Of a DNA stretch of 64,000 bases, positions 34,746 to 45,330 are shown in pieces. The stretch's first letter is position 1. Every line of letters begins with the position of its first letter. The stretch is from Hetaerina americana (Eukaryota; Arthropoda; Insecta; Odonata; Calopterygidae). The DNA lies in the NCBI GenBank assembly GCA_022747635.1, contig JAKTNV010000065.1:1749501-1813500 (forward strand), written 5' to 3'. The notes under the pieces are model-generated. The model worked only from the letters and a program-made list of their open reading frames with translations. It had not been told where the DNA came from and did no database searches. The position numbers were made by a program, and so were the translations under genes.

Positions 34746-35406
34746 ATTATTTCATTGGGATCCGTGGGAGAAAATTTGGCAAAAAGAATTAGATAAAGTC
34801 CAGAGAAAATCCGCTAGATTCGTTAAAAATTGTTATGATAAGAACACAAGTGTGACAGGTCTCTTAGGGGATTTAGGCTGGGAACCACTTGAAGTGCGGA
34901 GAGAACAAGCTAGGCTTAGACTTTTAGAAAGGTTCAGAACAAACGAGTTTAACTATGACACTGAAGGAATTATAATGGCCCCACACTACTTAGGTAGATC
35001 AGACCACAAAGATAAACTAAGGGAGATAGATTCCAGGACATATAGGTACAAATACTCATTCTTTCCCCGAACAATCAGAAATCATAATAGTAAGAAACCG
35101 AAGTCACTTTAGAAATATTAAAAATGTTGAATTTACAAGTTGGAACAAAATTAAACACTATAGAGATGTTAGGTATACTTTCAGGTGCATGTGTATGTTA
35201 GTTGGTAGTTTGAGTGTTTGCATGTGTGTGGGGTGTAAGTGTTCATGCATGACTGTATGCCATTTTTTTTTGGATATATGATTTTGTGGTTATTGCATGC
35301 GGTTTTTTTTTCTTTATCTTTTCTAAATTACGGGTGGTGTCCTAACGCCACACGCCCTTGCGGCGGCTTGCGGGGTATTAAGTAGATGTAGATGTAGATT
35401 ATTTCA
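34746..35406 (+). mobile_element. CR1/Jockey-like LINE, 5'-truncated, with target-site duplication
   Basis: The 643-bp body (34755-35397) is flanked by a 9-bp direct repeat ATTATTTCA (34746-34754 and 35398-35406). It holds the last part of a reverse transcriptase frame, a T/G-rich 3' UTR and the tail motif at 35329-35397 ending in (GATGTA)n. This copy shows that the orphan tails scattered through the window are the 3' end of this LINE family: 5' truncation, duplication and a short 3' repeat are all present. Confidence 0.88.
34756..35112 (+). pseudogene. LINE reverse transcriptase C-terminal fragment
   Basis: Open for 118 codons and entered mid-protein at the truncation point. It reads WDPWEKIWQKELDKVQRKSA then RFVKN, SVTGLLGDLGWEPLEVRREQ, ARLRLLERF, and ends with YRYKYSFFPRTIRNHNSKKP. 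The VQRKSARF, LGWEPLExRR and FFPRTIRxxN blocks are the usual end of CR1/Jockey-type polyproteins. The true start and catalytic core are absent. No stop interrupts the fragment. Confidence 0.88.
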
Positions 35407-36060
35407 CGATAATATTTTTTATGATTTACTCCACTATCTTTCTCTCAAGTGGAATTGTTTTCCAGCAGGTTTTAACTAGATGTCTTCCAATGTACTCAAT
35501 CTTGATTATCGTATTTTAATTTTCTTCAACTTCACCCATTTCTGACCCCATAAAGTATTCCAAGCCTTCCTCTCCTTCCTTCAATTGTTCCTTTGCAGAC
35601 TCTTCTTAGCAAGCGATTTAAGCGTTCAATGGCACAAATAAATATGCCTTTCTCTTTTTCATTTCTCACTATATCAATTTACTTTACGCCAAGAATTCTT
35701 CTCCACCACCACATTTCAAAACATTTCGAGTAATTTTCATAATTTTCTTCGCCGTTCCTGTTTTGGTGCTTAAGACACCACCCTCAAATGCCATTATCAG
35801 ATGCCATTATCAGTTATATTTGGAATTTTACTAGCTGTCAAAAGCTCTTTAACATTTCAGAAGCAAGCTTTTTAACCATGAGTATCTTCTTTCTCATTTC
35901 CTCGGTACAGCTTCCATTCCAAGTCACTAAGATTCTTAAGCACTGAAATTATTTCAATTGCTCAGCAGAATTTACTTCAACGGATATACCAATTATAGCC
36001 TTATTTTTACTTTCTCTCATAAATTCTGTCTTTCCTACCCTTATGATGTTATTTTTTTTG
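35407..36060 (-). mobile_element. Degenerate LINE fragment (minus strand)
   Basis: On the minus strand I can read KTEFMRESKNKAIIGISVEV near 36030, then a WNGSCTEEMRKKILM stretch. CFEMWWWRRILGVK lies near 35735 and a basic EGRRGRLGIL stretch near 35585. This order matches the region after the FADD motif in RTE-like LINEs, as in the 22862 copy, but the sequence is diverged and frameshifted. It may be a separate subfamily. The right boundary is approximate. Confidence 0.55.
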
Positions 36061-36439
36061 AAAAATCATAAAAAATTAATTCTTCGTAAATCACCAATAG
36101 GTATTTTCGAAGGTTGAAGGCATTATTACTTAGGAAATAAATAAATTTAAATTTGAGGGGCCAGGGTGTACACATACGCATCTGTTGTATGGGAATCTCA
36201 TGTATAAGGACATAAAGGAAGGTAAAATGAAAGGCTGCCCGATATGTACTGGGGAAGCATAGGAGGATGGAGAGTGTGTCTGACATGCTAAATCGCTGGG
36301 CTGGGAACCTCTACAAACTATAAGGAAAATAAGCAGACTTTGTGGAATGTTCCGTATTCTGAAGGGGGAGAAAGTTTGGGCAGATCTTGTGCAGGAAAGA
36401 GGCGGGTAACTCAAATTTTATTGGGGAAAAAGGACCACA

Positions 36440-36850
36440 AATTCAAGGTAAAATGCCGGGCACAAAGAACGAGCAAAAAAAATTTCTTTTCTAAATAAAA
36501 CAAATGTTGCTTGGAACACCTTACCTGCAAAAATATTCGAGCCCTTTCCTAACAGAGTGTATACTTTTAAGAATAGATATAAGAAATATATGTAATAATT
36601 TGATTGATGTTTGGTGTCTTGTATTATATGTAATAGCTTAATTTTTTTAAATTTATATTTGTTTTTCTCGCTGATTCATTGATGCTAATGAGACGGGGAT
36701 TTTCATGCCCTGTGCAAGAGATTTGTGCTTTTAAGTTCCCTCTAAGTGTACTTTTGTTTAATGACTGATTTTACCTTTGTGATTACTTGGGACTTGTGTG
36801 CCACCTGACAATGTCTATCAGCACATGTGGATTTTTTAATAATAATAATA
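36440..36850 (+). mobile_element. LINE 3' end with (AAT)n tail
   Basis: The plus-strand frame ending at 36595 reads FLNKTNVAWNTLPAKIFEPF then PNRVYTFKNRYKKYM and stop. It carries the conserved VxxWNxLP and FKNR ending of CR1/Jockey-like LINEs. It is followed by about 240 bp of 3' UTR and a terminal (TAA)n run at about 36836-36850. A different tail from the GATGTA family, so a distinct LINE. The coding part further upstream is not recognisable. Confidence 0.65.
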
Positions 36851-38739
36851 CGGGACTCACCGGAGTTTTTCGCTTGTAACTCGCTTTGAAATAGTACATG
36901 AAAGGGGAGGTATACTCATAGGCTCCATGGATTCAGCTTAATGTATGTCTTCAATTAAAAATTGCATCATTTACTGCTTTAATGGCAAATAAAAGGAATA
37001 TTTTTAAAAGGAAAACGCTTAAAATAACTTATGCGATCGATGAAGAGGGCATAGAAAATTTTCGTAGCAATTCATGAATTTAGTGAAATGTTTAATTAAC
37101 ATTTGGTGTGCCTCAATTTACATTTTTAACAGCCAACGGAAATTTATTTCAGTCGCTCGTTCATTCTCAAATCAAAAGCCCTTTCAAGTGTTCTCAATCT
37201 AATACGCTCGCCTCTGTGTATACATAATTATTTCCTCTGCTTTGTTTTCATTCAATTAGAATTGATTAGCCATTTGTGAAAGTTCCAGTATTATGTTTTG
37301 GCGTTACTAATTAATGGCATTGCTAATATCGGACAAACAGGAATTGTAAAGTTACATTATATTTCCTATAAATAATTTTTCCATCTAAATAATAATTTCT
37401 GCTTAATAACAAAATTTTTTAAAAGTAAAACTTTTCCTTTTCCTGATTAGAGGATAGCCAGGGGCTGACCTTAAGATTCTTTTGTTACTTTTCCACTCTT
37501 ATTACTATCGCTGACACGTCCGTTTATCCCTGTAAACCATAATTTAAAAATACCAAGCGGTTCGTAATAACTCGTTATTCGGACAGGTGTCTTTTCCAGG
37601 CAGTGCTCAGGCGATAACTATCTTCCCTATTAAAATTAGATGGGAATTTGGCTATTTCCATTTCTTCTCGAATCAGACGAGGATAACAAGTCCCAATTTT
37701 TGCCAAAAATTTATCATCATAGAAGAGTATCTCGTGCCCTTGTTCTGAAATGAAACGCTCCGCGAAAAACTCAGGCCATTCAATGCTTTGAATGCACGCC
37801 TTGATGCTCTCTCAGCCTGATATCTTAATTGGCTATTAGGTTTGTGCGCATCTTAAGACATAGATATACTGACTCAATAAAGCAATAGATATATATTAAC
37901 ATACGCCTATTTGAAGAGGTGGAATGGAATCGTTGGCAGATGGATATTTATCCTTACTGTGCTGGATCAGTTCTCAAACCTGGCTCTCCGTAGGATAAAT
38001 GAGAACATGTACGAGTATAACACCTTTCCCTGTATATGAAGGTGAGATGTAGGATGAGCTTAGCAGCCGACTTGCTTTGTCAGTTTATGTCGTGGCTGTT
38101 GAAAAAGACGGACATACTAGTGTCTTTGGCCATGTACATATGCACTTGTAAACTTAAGAATTGGATGTTGAGGGATTTGAGATATAAAATCAATTGTATT
38201 TTTAATAATAATATACAAAACTTCAAGAGAGAAATGTAAATTTTAAAGCACTTTCAAAGTAGGACTGCAAGCTCTCCCTACCGATTCCCTTATTAAGTGA
38301 ACTGTTTTTGCTGCAATTTTTATACCCAGTTTGTTCCCGAATTATATTGGAGCTTAGCAAAGACGATAGACTTGGTCTTGTTATTCTGGTCTTAATCCTC
38401 TCCTTTTCAGTTTAGAGCCCTTTTTATGGGCGAAATACGGCACCCATTTCCATTCAAAGCCGAAAAATTTAATTTTCTTTTCCTTTTTAATTCTCTCGTC
38501 ATCTGATACTGTGCTAGCATGGTGATGTTCTTTAATAACACAGGTCTTCAATATCGATCATAAGAGCTCACGTGTTTTTAGGAAAAATTGTTGGGAAAAT
38601 AGCATGGAATAGAAATTATCAACACTTGTGATGGATTTAAATTTCTTCGCAGATGCATTGGTGAAATTTTAAGTATAAGAGGAGTCTATCGACTTCCGAG
38701 GCAGAACCATACTTAAAGACTGGATGAAACATCTCACTT
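36851..38739. other. No feature recognised
   Basis: AT-rich DNA with no repeat, RNA or protein signal that I can support. Confidence 0.4.
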
Positions 38740-39190
38740 CCATCGTTCACTCTTTTTCCCGAACTCTCGCTAACTAGTTCCGCCTCATTCCCGTGGATCT
38801 TTCCCTTCCACGTTATTTATTATCCTCCATCTTCTGACTCCTCCCCGCCTTCATCTCGGCCTCTGCGACACTTCCAGCCCCGGCCCCCCACCACGTTGGT
38901 TCTTTATCACCGGTCTTCATCCTCTGCCTTTTTTCTTTCCCCTCCCCGTCCCGAGGGAGACCTCAGGGACACGTCTCGTAACCATGGCCGCGTTGAACCC
39001 CGGTCAAACACTCTCTCACTGTCCTTCCCCCTTCTTTTAACTCCCCGTCGTCACTGCCCCACCCTGTCCCGATGAAGCCGTGCCCCGCTCCTCTTCCCAA
39101 ACTTCTTGGTCGCCCCTCTTTGTCCATTTTATTTGCCCCCCCCCTCCGGCCCATCTCCCACCATCGTCCATCCATCGGTCCCCAGGGGAA
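38740..39190. other. Pyrimidine-rich GC-rich block
   Basis: Plus strand C/T-rich, with CCCC runs near 39137-39147. No convincing protein on either strand. Confidence 0.4.
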
Positions 39191-40699
39191 GACGGGGTGA
39201 AATGGGAGGAATCGTTTCTTCTCCTCAGCACCGAACTTCAACAGTCTAAGCCATTTAAGGTAATGCATAACATGCTATTTTCGGATCTGAAGTGTTCATT
39301 TTGTTTTCCAGTAGCTATTTACACAATTGCTTTAATCACAGATTAACTACCCTTTCATAAATCATAATTAACTAGTTAATACAGAATGATCAGGCGAATA
39401 AAACCACGTGATTTCATTTTGTTGTCAGCTTTGACCAAATAATCAGTACTCTTAGAATCAATAATTTATCATTCTGCATTTTAAACCCCCTCAGTAGCAA
39501 AAAATTGGATTTTACTTAATTGATGGAGATACATTGGGAACTTTTTTTAATTTCCCTTTTTGAAGCGCTGCCCTGGCACTGACGGCCTCGATCGGAGCTC
39601 ATTCAAATGATATTTTGCAGGAATAACTATATAACCTGGAGCAAAAATATCTCAGTGAATTTATACAGTCTAAATGATAATTTTAGCTTTCCGATCGCTT
39701 AAAATAATTTCAAAATAAAATCAAAAATAAAGGGTAGTGAAATATAAGTAAAGAGTTATGATGGAAATATATGATGAGAAATATTTCCACTAAATTTTAT
39801 GATTATGTAACGCAATAACGTTTGTAGAGTGAGGATGGCCACTCTCACCTTAAAAATCGGCCTTTTTTCAACTTTTTTGATAGAATATTTTGAAATGAAA
39901 TTCAAAATACTTTTGCATAAAAAATTAATTACTAATTAACTCATTTATAATTCCTTAGATCCCATCAACCCTTTTAGTGCTATGTGTAATTACTTAATTT
40001 CAAGCAAACATTGCCAGGCTATTTTAAAGAAAAATTCAGCATTTATGTCTATAAAAACATTATTCTATATAATAATTTGCTAAAATCTAATAAAGTCTAT
40101 GTAATAAGTTCAAATATTCAATTGCTATTTATAGTTATAGCCATCGGGAAAAGATTCACGTAGATCAACCCTGGCAATTTTGGGAAAATACTTCAGCATC
40201 GCTCACAGGGACTTCGGCAATTAAAGGGTTGATTTTTGATATATTTTAAAAATGTTTATAGAGCCCTGACTTAATACACCATATATATATAGATTTTGGA
40301 ACGTAGATAATTTTTTTAGGGCGATGCACCCATTTTCTCAGGATCTTGTGTAGTCACTCTAAAAAATGATTACACTCCTGGACCCTCAAGAAAGGGTATC
40401 ATTGGGAAAATTGAAGGGCACATGAAGAACAAAGATCACTTTTAGGCAAACTATTATCCCTGTGGTATTTTCTAAGGACGACGACTTAGACGTAGAGATT
40501 CTCCTCCCACATGCTCTTTCCCACTCGCTTCTTCCCACGCCACGTTGAACTTAAAATTGGCATTGGATTGGCACGTTTAGAAAAAAAATCACTGGAAAAC
40601 CCTCGTCTACCTACGAGAAATTCCATAAAATATTCACGCATTGGTATTAAAGATGCTCCATTCCACTATTGGGTGCTGTTCCAACAGATTGTACCCGCG
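39191..40699. other. No feature recognised
   Basis: AT-rich DNA; nothing supported. Confidence 0.4.
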
Positions 40700-40738
40700 C
40701 TTCCCAGCGGCGGTTTCCAGGGTATTATGTGCGTGTGG
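40700..40738 (+). repeat. Degenerate LINE 3' tail copy (possible)
   Basis: TTCCCAGCGGCGGTTTCCAG followed by GGTATTATGTGCGTGTGG resembles the tail consensus CGGCGGCTTGCGGGGTATTA, but the upstream half of the tail is not recognisable. Confidence 0.4.
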
Positions 40739-40825
40739 CTTTGAGGGCCTGTGAATTTTCCAAAACTACCCGCCTGGAGATTTGCTTGACAAATGGTAGG
40801 GGTTGAAAAACGTCCCCAGGCATTT

Positions 40826-41240
40826 GTTCTCACCCGCAATTCCCCAAGCCTCTTTCCACAACCCCTAGAAGTAGTCCTTTCCCCCTCAAATCACTCACCC
40901 CACCCCCTTCTCTGCCTCCTTCCCGCCCCCACTGACCCCGTATCCGGACTCCCCCACCCCTTTCCCTCGCCTCCCCAAACACTCTCTCTCTCTCTCTAAC
41001 CCCAACCCCCTACGACCACTTCCCATTCTCTCTCTCCTTTCATCCTCGCCCCATCGCCCCTCGTCCCCTTAATGCCTGCCCTCCCCCCTCTCCTCCACGC
41101 TGATTGGATTACATTTAGCGCGTAATCCTCATTTGTCCTCCGGGTGGAGGGGGTTCTCACTTCTTCCCCCCCACCAGTTACCTTTTCCCTCCCTCCTGAA
41201 TGATTTCCTCACCCCCATCCCTCTGCTGATCCCAACTTTT
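40826..41240. other. Pyrimidine-rich block
   Basis: C/T-rich on the plus strand with a CT repeat near 40983-41000. No protein domain in any frame. Confidence 0.4.
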
Positions 41241-41559
41241 GTTTTCTCCTTTCCAGTCTTTTGTTACTTGAAAACCATTCATGTCATTCATTCAGAAGTG
41301 AACACAGCTATGGTTAAAGGCGTGATGGTGGAATACAGGGCACGATTTTTCTTGAATATTTCGATGGTGAAACTATCTTATTCATGCTCACATAACAAAA
41401 CGGATCGGAAAAGATTGTGAAAAAAGACGTATTTTCGAAACTAGACTTAAACGTTTTTTTTTCCTTTTTTATGTGGTTTTTTCCTTCTTTGGAAGGCTAA
41501 TTATGCAATGATAATAGTCCTCTGAGACATATATATTTGCCTACATACATACAAACAAA

Positions 41560-41562
<3 letters not shown>

Positions 41563-41619
<57 letters not shown>

Positions 41620-41632
41620 TATATATATATAA
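41563..41632. repeat. (TA)n tract
   Basis: Almost pure TA repeat immediately before the PLE terminal fragment at 41646. Confidence 0.95.
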
Positions 41633-41645
41633 TATTGGGACGGCC

Positions 41646-41782
41646 CAATAGAACACAAATAAAATAGAGCACAAATAAAACGGGAGTCTTACTTGAAGAA
41701 GGCCTCGGAGAAGGCCGAAAGCTTGAACAATTTACAATGTGAGTGTCCTTTTAAGTGTTAGTATTTTATTCGTGTTCTATTA
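41646..41782 (+). mobile_element. PLE terminal fragment with ribozyme-like core
   Basis: The stretch GTGAGTGTCCTTT (near 41740) after a GAAA-bearing hairpin also occurs at the 3' end of the PLE at 51584-53190 (near 53100), linking the two families. The fragment is bracketed by 20-bp inverted ends (41646-41665 and 41763-41782, 18 of 20 matching: AATAGAACAC[A/G]AATAAAAT). No coding sequence. Its (TA)n surroundings are typical of PLE sites in this window. Confidence 0.55.
41691..41725 (+). ncRNA. Divergent hammerhead-like motif
   Basis: ACTTGAAGA, extra A, GGCC/GGCC stem II around an 8-base loop, GAAA, then palindromic AGCT and T. The core has TTGAAGA (or CTTGAAGA) where CTGANGA is expected, so activity is doubtful. 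The layout otherwise equals the clear motifs at 2091 and 7524. Confidence 0.45.
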
Positions 41783-41851
41783 TGCTGTTTAAATATTATA
41801 CTGCTCGTGAGAGTGTATACAGAGAAAGTTTCTGTATAATCGATATATGTA

Positions 41852-41854
<3 letters not shown>

Positions 41855-41904
<50 letters not shown>

Positions 41905-41920
41905 TTCCCAGACCGGGACT

Positions 41921-41968
<48 letters not shown>

Positions 41969-42130
41969 AGTCCTGGTCTGGGAAATATTTTTACACTCGT
42001 GATTTTCCTGATTCCGCCTTCCCCACCTCTATTATGTTCGTCCTTTATATATATATGCATATCCCTTTTCCTTATATCTATTTCCATGTGAATGAGTATT
42101 TGTTCGCCGTTTGGCGGGATTTCGTGTTTG

Positions 42131-42216
<86 letters not shown>

Positions 42217-42240
42217 TATATATATATATCTGAGTGTGCA
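41855..42240. repeat. Cluster of (TA)n tracts
   Basis: TA repeats at about 41857-41905, 41925-41964 and 42134-42229, separated by short unique segments. Long Tyr/Ile frames over them are artefacts of the repeat. Confidence 0.9.
41901..41988. repeat. Inverted repeat enclosing a (TA)n loop
   Basis: Arms 41901-41926 and 41963-41988 (CCCAGACCGGGACTTGATAT against its complement) differ at one of 26 positions. Since the TA spacer is itself self-complementary, the full 88 bp can fold into one hairpin. Confidence 0.9.
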
Positions 42241-44055
42241 TTTGTATCTATAGATACATAAATATTTGCTAAAAACGGGCTAGAAAGCATGCATGGAAAA
42301 ACATAAAGGATACCTACGTAAATTGCCACGAAAAAAATATGACAATTCCACGATCCAACAGCAGAACCTCTCTCTCTCTTTCCGGACGAGTGTTCCTCAA
42401 ACAGAGTTAATACGACTAATCATGGCGAACAGATAAGTTTATATCTCTAATTATGACAGACATTGAGTAATTTCAATGGCTGAACAATGAAAATTTGTAC
42501 CAGTGAAAGCACTCTTAATATTCTATTCTATGAGGACCATAGAAACAAGGGGAGTGATCTCACAACCTACGGGGGGATTCTACTTAAAGATTAAGAGGAA
42601 GGAATCAACCGAAAAACAACCTGATGGAAAACTGATAGACTTAGTGGATATATTTTGAGGAACGAGGCAGTTGCTGGATGAAAAACGAATGGAAATTAAT
42701 GTAGAGGAAGACTTCGGAATAGAGACATGGAACCAATACGGTAGACAACAAATCTCAGTTAAAAAAATAAAATGAAATCTCATTTAGCCGTAATAAGTTC
42801 TTATGACGGCTATGGGTGGTTTTATTTTATTTTATTAATTTACGAGGCCTTAGATCTCATTTTCTTTTATTTTAACAAATCTATGATATATAGTATTGAG
42901 TGAAAATAATAACCGTAAGGACTGACTACTGTTATTATTACTGGGATATCCCTCTTGAAACTGATGTCAACAAATGTTGCATCAAAAATTAGTTGTGAAA
43001 ACACTGGCCGTTTATTAGTAAACTCTTTCCTATGTGCCATCAAATTAAGACACCAAATGATAATGTGAGTTGGGTTGAGTAGCTATTGGAAGATTTTTTT
43101 GAGACACTCAATCCGATGGCAGAAGTACTTAATCATAAACACCCAGCATTAGAAAATCCATCATACGGTAATAGACGTGATATAATTACCTATTAGCTCT
43201 TACATTTAATTGGAGGAGAAATGAATGTCTCCTTCATTGAAGAAAAATTTAAACTGGGTTATTATTTTGCCTTATCTGATGAAATTAATACACAGCGTCT
43301 CTTTATAACTACAAATCTAACAGAAACATTAAGCGTTCACCATTGCAGTGAAAATAGATTTAACACAAGGTCCATGTCTTAAGGACATAGTCGTTAGTCA
43401 TGCGGTCTGGGCACCTCCAAAGCCCGCCTCTCGGTCGCGTCATCTATTTAATTAATATTGATCATGGTTTCTCTCTGGTGTTGCCCTGGACGAGAGAAAC
43501 CCTTTTGGGGCTTTGATATAGCCTCACTTGGATCGTGGGTATGACAAGTGCTGGCCATTCGAACTGTTAATAAAAAGCCAGGCATTCCTAATGATCTAGC
43601 AATGGTATAGTGGCTCATCGTCCGATTGGAATGGTTCTGCTTACGTCGACCGGTGAAATGACCGACATGGGTGCAACCACCTTCACCCAAGACCGCTGCT
43701 CTCTTTCTTCAGGAGAAGCCGGAGTGATTCCTAATGGGTTGGTCGAAAGTTGAGTGAGGTCTGATTGTGAGTGTCTTGGAATTTTATTTTGTTCGATTTC
43801 TCTCCATAAATGCATTCAGAACTGACCCAGACATTTGATACAAACTTCCTTGAGAATATGAGGAGTCATTCGATGATACGTGAGTCGTTCAATAAGGCCT
43901 AGAAAACACGAGATATGGCCCTCGTAGTATCGTTAAATGTTTGCTTATGGTAACGATCATCTCTTGCTAGACCGCTGTTACAGTTACAGCATCATCCATC
44001 TCGTGGTTTTATTTTCATAGTCGATTGAAGCTAAAAATTTACTTTATTTAGAAAA
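42241..44055. other. No feature recognised
   Basis: Near 43390-43440 a segment (GTTAGTCATGCGGTCTGGGC) looks faintly tRNA-like but lacks a B box. Otherwise nothing is supported. Confidence 0.35.
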
Positions 44056-44640
44056 ATGGAAAAACTGAGTTTCGAGCAAAGATTAAACACTTATATTTAA
44101 AAAAGGTTAACACTGAAAAAGATCAAAGCCAAGTTGGATGAAGTTCACGGTACATTTGCTCTGGTATTGGCGACCAGTTACGGTTGGACAAATGACTTTA
44201 AAAGTGGCAGTGTATGCACTAATGATGAATATTGTTCGGGATGCTCAGTGGAAGTGACTTCCTCCGAAATGATTGGCAACATCCTCGATATAGTTTTGAG
44301 TGAGGAAATGAAGACAATCCACCCTCATTTGACAAAGAAAAATGTATCGTCCATCAAGGCAATGCACGGGTGCACAACTGCGAAAATTCAATGGTGAAAA
44401 TTAAGCAATTAAAGTTAGAAGTATAAAAACATCCACAGTATCCATCATATTTGGCCCCTAGTGACTTCTTTTATTTCCTAACTTGAAAGAGTTGCTCGGC
44501 GGAAAACGATTCACGTCGAACGAGGAGGTAATTGCCAACACGGATGCCTATTTTGAGGATCTTCCGAAATCCTTTTTGGATGGCTTAAAAAGTTGGAAAA
44601 ATTCTGGGAAAAGTGAATCTAGCTAAAAGTAAAATAATAG
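44056..44640 (+). pseudogene. Mariner transposase relic (mellifera-like family)
   Basis: Begins MEKLSFEQRLN at 44056. A stop and small shift precede LKKIKAKLDEVHGT, VCTNDE and VEVTSSEMIGNILDIVLS. About the middle third of the protein is then missing. The relic resumes at KTIHPHLTKK and, in another frame, HQGNARVHNCENSMVKIKQL, where the second catalytic Asp of HQDNA is Gly. Stretches equivalent to LAPSDFFYFL and EEVIANTDAYFEDLPKS follow in shifting frames. Terminal repeats are not recognisable. A third, older mariner lineage, distinct from the other two. Confidence 0.85.
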
Positions 44641-44849
44641 CAAATAAAAAAAATCTACCCTAAATAACTTGTTTTTATATTTTTCTAAGGATTTCTTGAA
44701 TGGCCCACATATCATAATGTGTAAATTTAGCTAAATGGTACTTTTCACAAAGTTAAATGGCCAAGATTGAGACACATTGGTGGAATAGGATGATTCTCAA
44801 TTCTTCATCTTACACCAAATTCCTTCATAAACCACTCCCAAATATTTCT

Positions 44850-45330
44850 TCCACTGCCCCGGAAAGCTTTTTGACTCCCTTTGGCGATGGAACCAACATT
44901 CCTCAGTCACCCGTTTCCTTTCTCCCCACACCCCCCATACATATCCCACTCATTCACCCAGCCCCCGACCCACCCCCTTCCTCACTACCATCTCTTTTCA
45001 GTCCCCCTAGCCAGAAAACTCTCTCGTTCCCCGGGGCCATTCTTTCTCCTGCGCCGATAACTTAATCTCATTTTCGGATCTGTTTGAGTCTCCACCCCCT
45101 CCAACCATCCCCCTTCTGGTGGTAACCTCCCCCTCTCCCAACACTCCCTTCCGACTCCTTCGTGGTTCCCCATCTCCGATCCCCTCCCACTGCATCCGAA
45201 ACTCTCAACCCTAGTTAGCGACTCTTTTTCTCCTCTTACTTTTTTTATTCTCTCGGCTCCTGCGATACAGTCATTAGTTTGTCTCAAACTCTATCCCCCA
45301 ACTCTCCTGCACATTTTTTTCCCACTCACA
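44850..45330. other. Pyrimidine-rich block
   Basis: Plus strand C/T-rich with many CCC and CTC words. The long frames on both strands are low-complexity and not credible proteins. Confidence 0.4.

Noticed and set aside
41755..42329. Tyr/Ile-rich frames on both strands
   Set aside because: Direct translations of (TA)n repeats.
43390..43820. Possible SINE or small gene
   Set aside because: A faint tRNA-like start has no B box, and the minus-strand frames of 66-80 codons show no recognisable protein.
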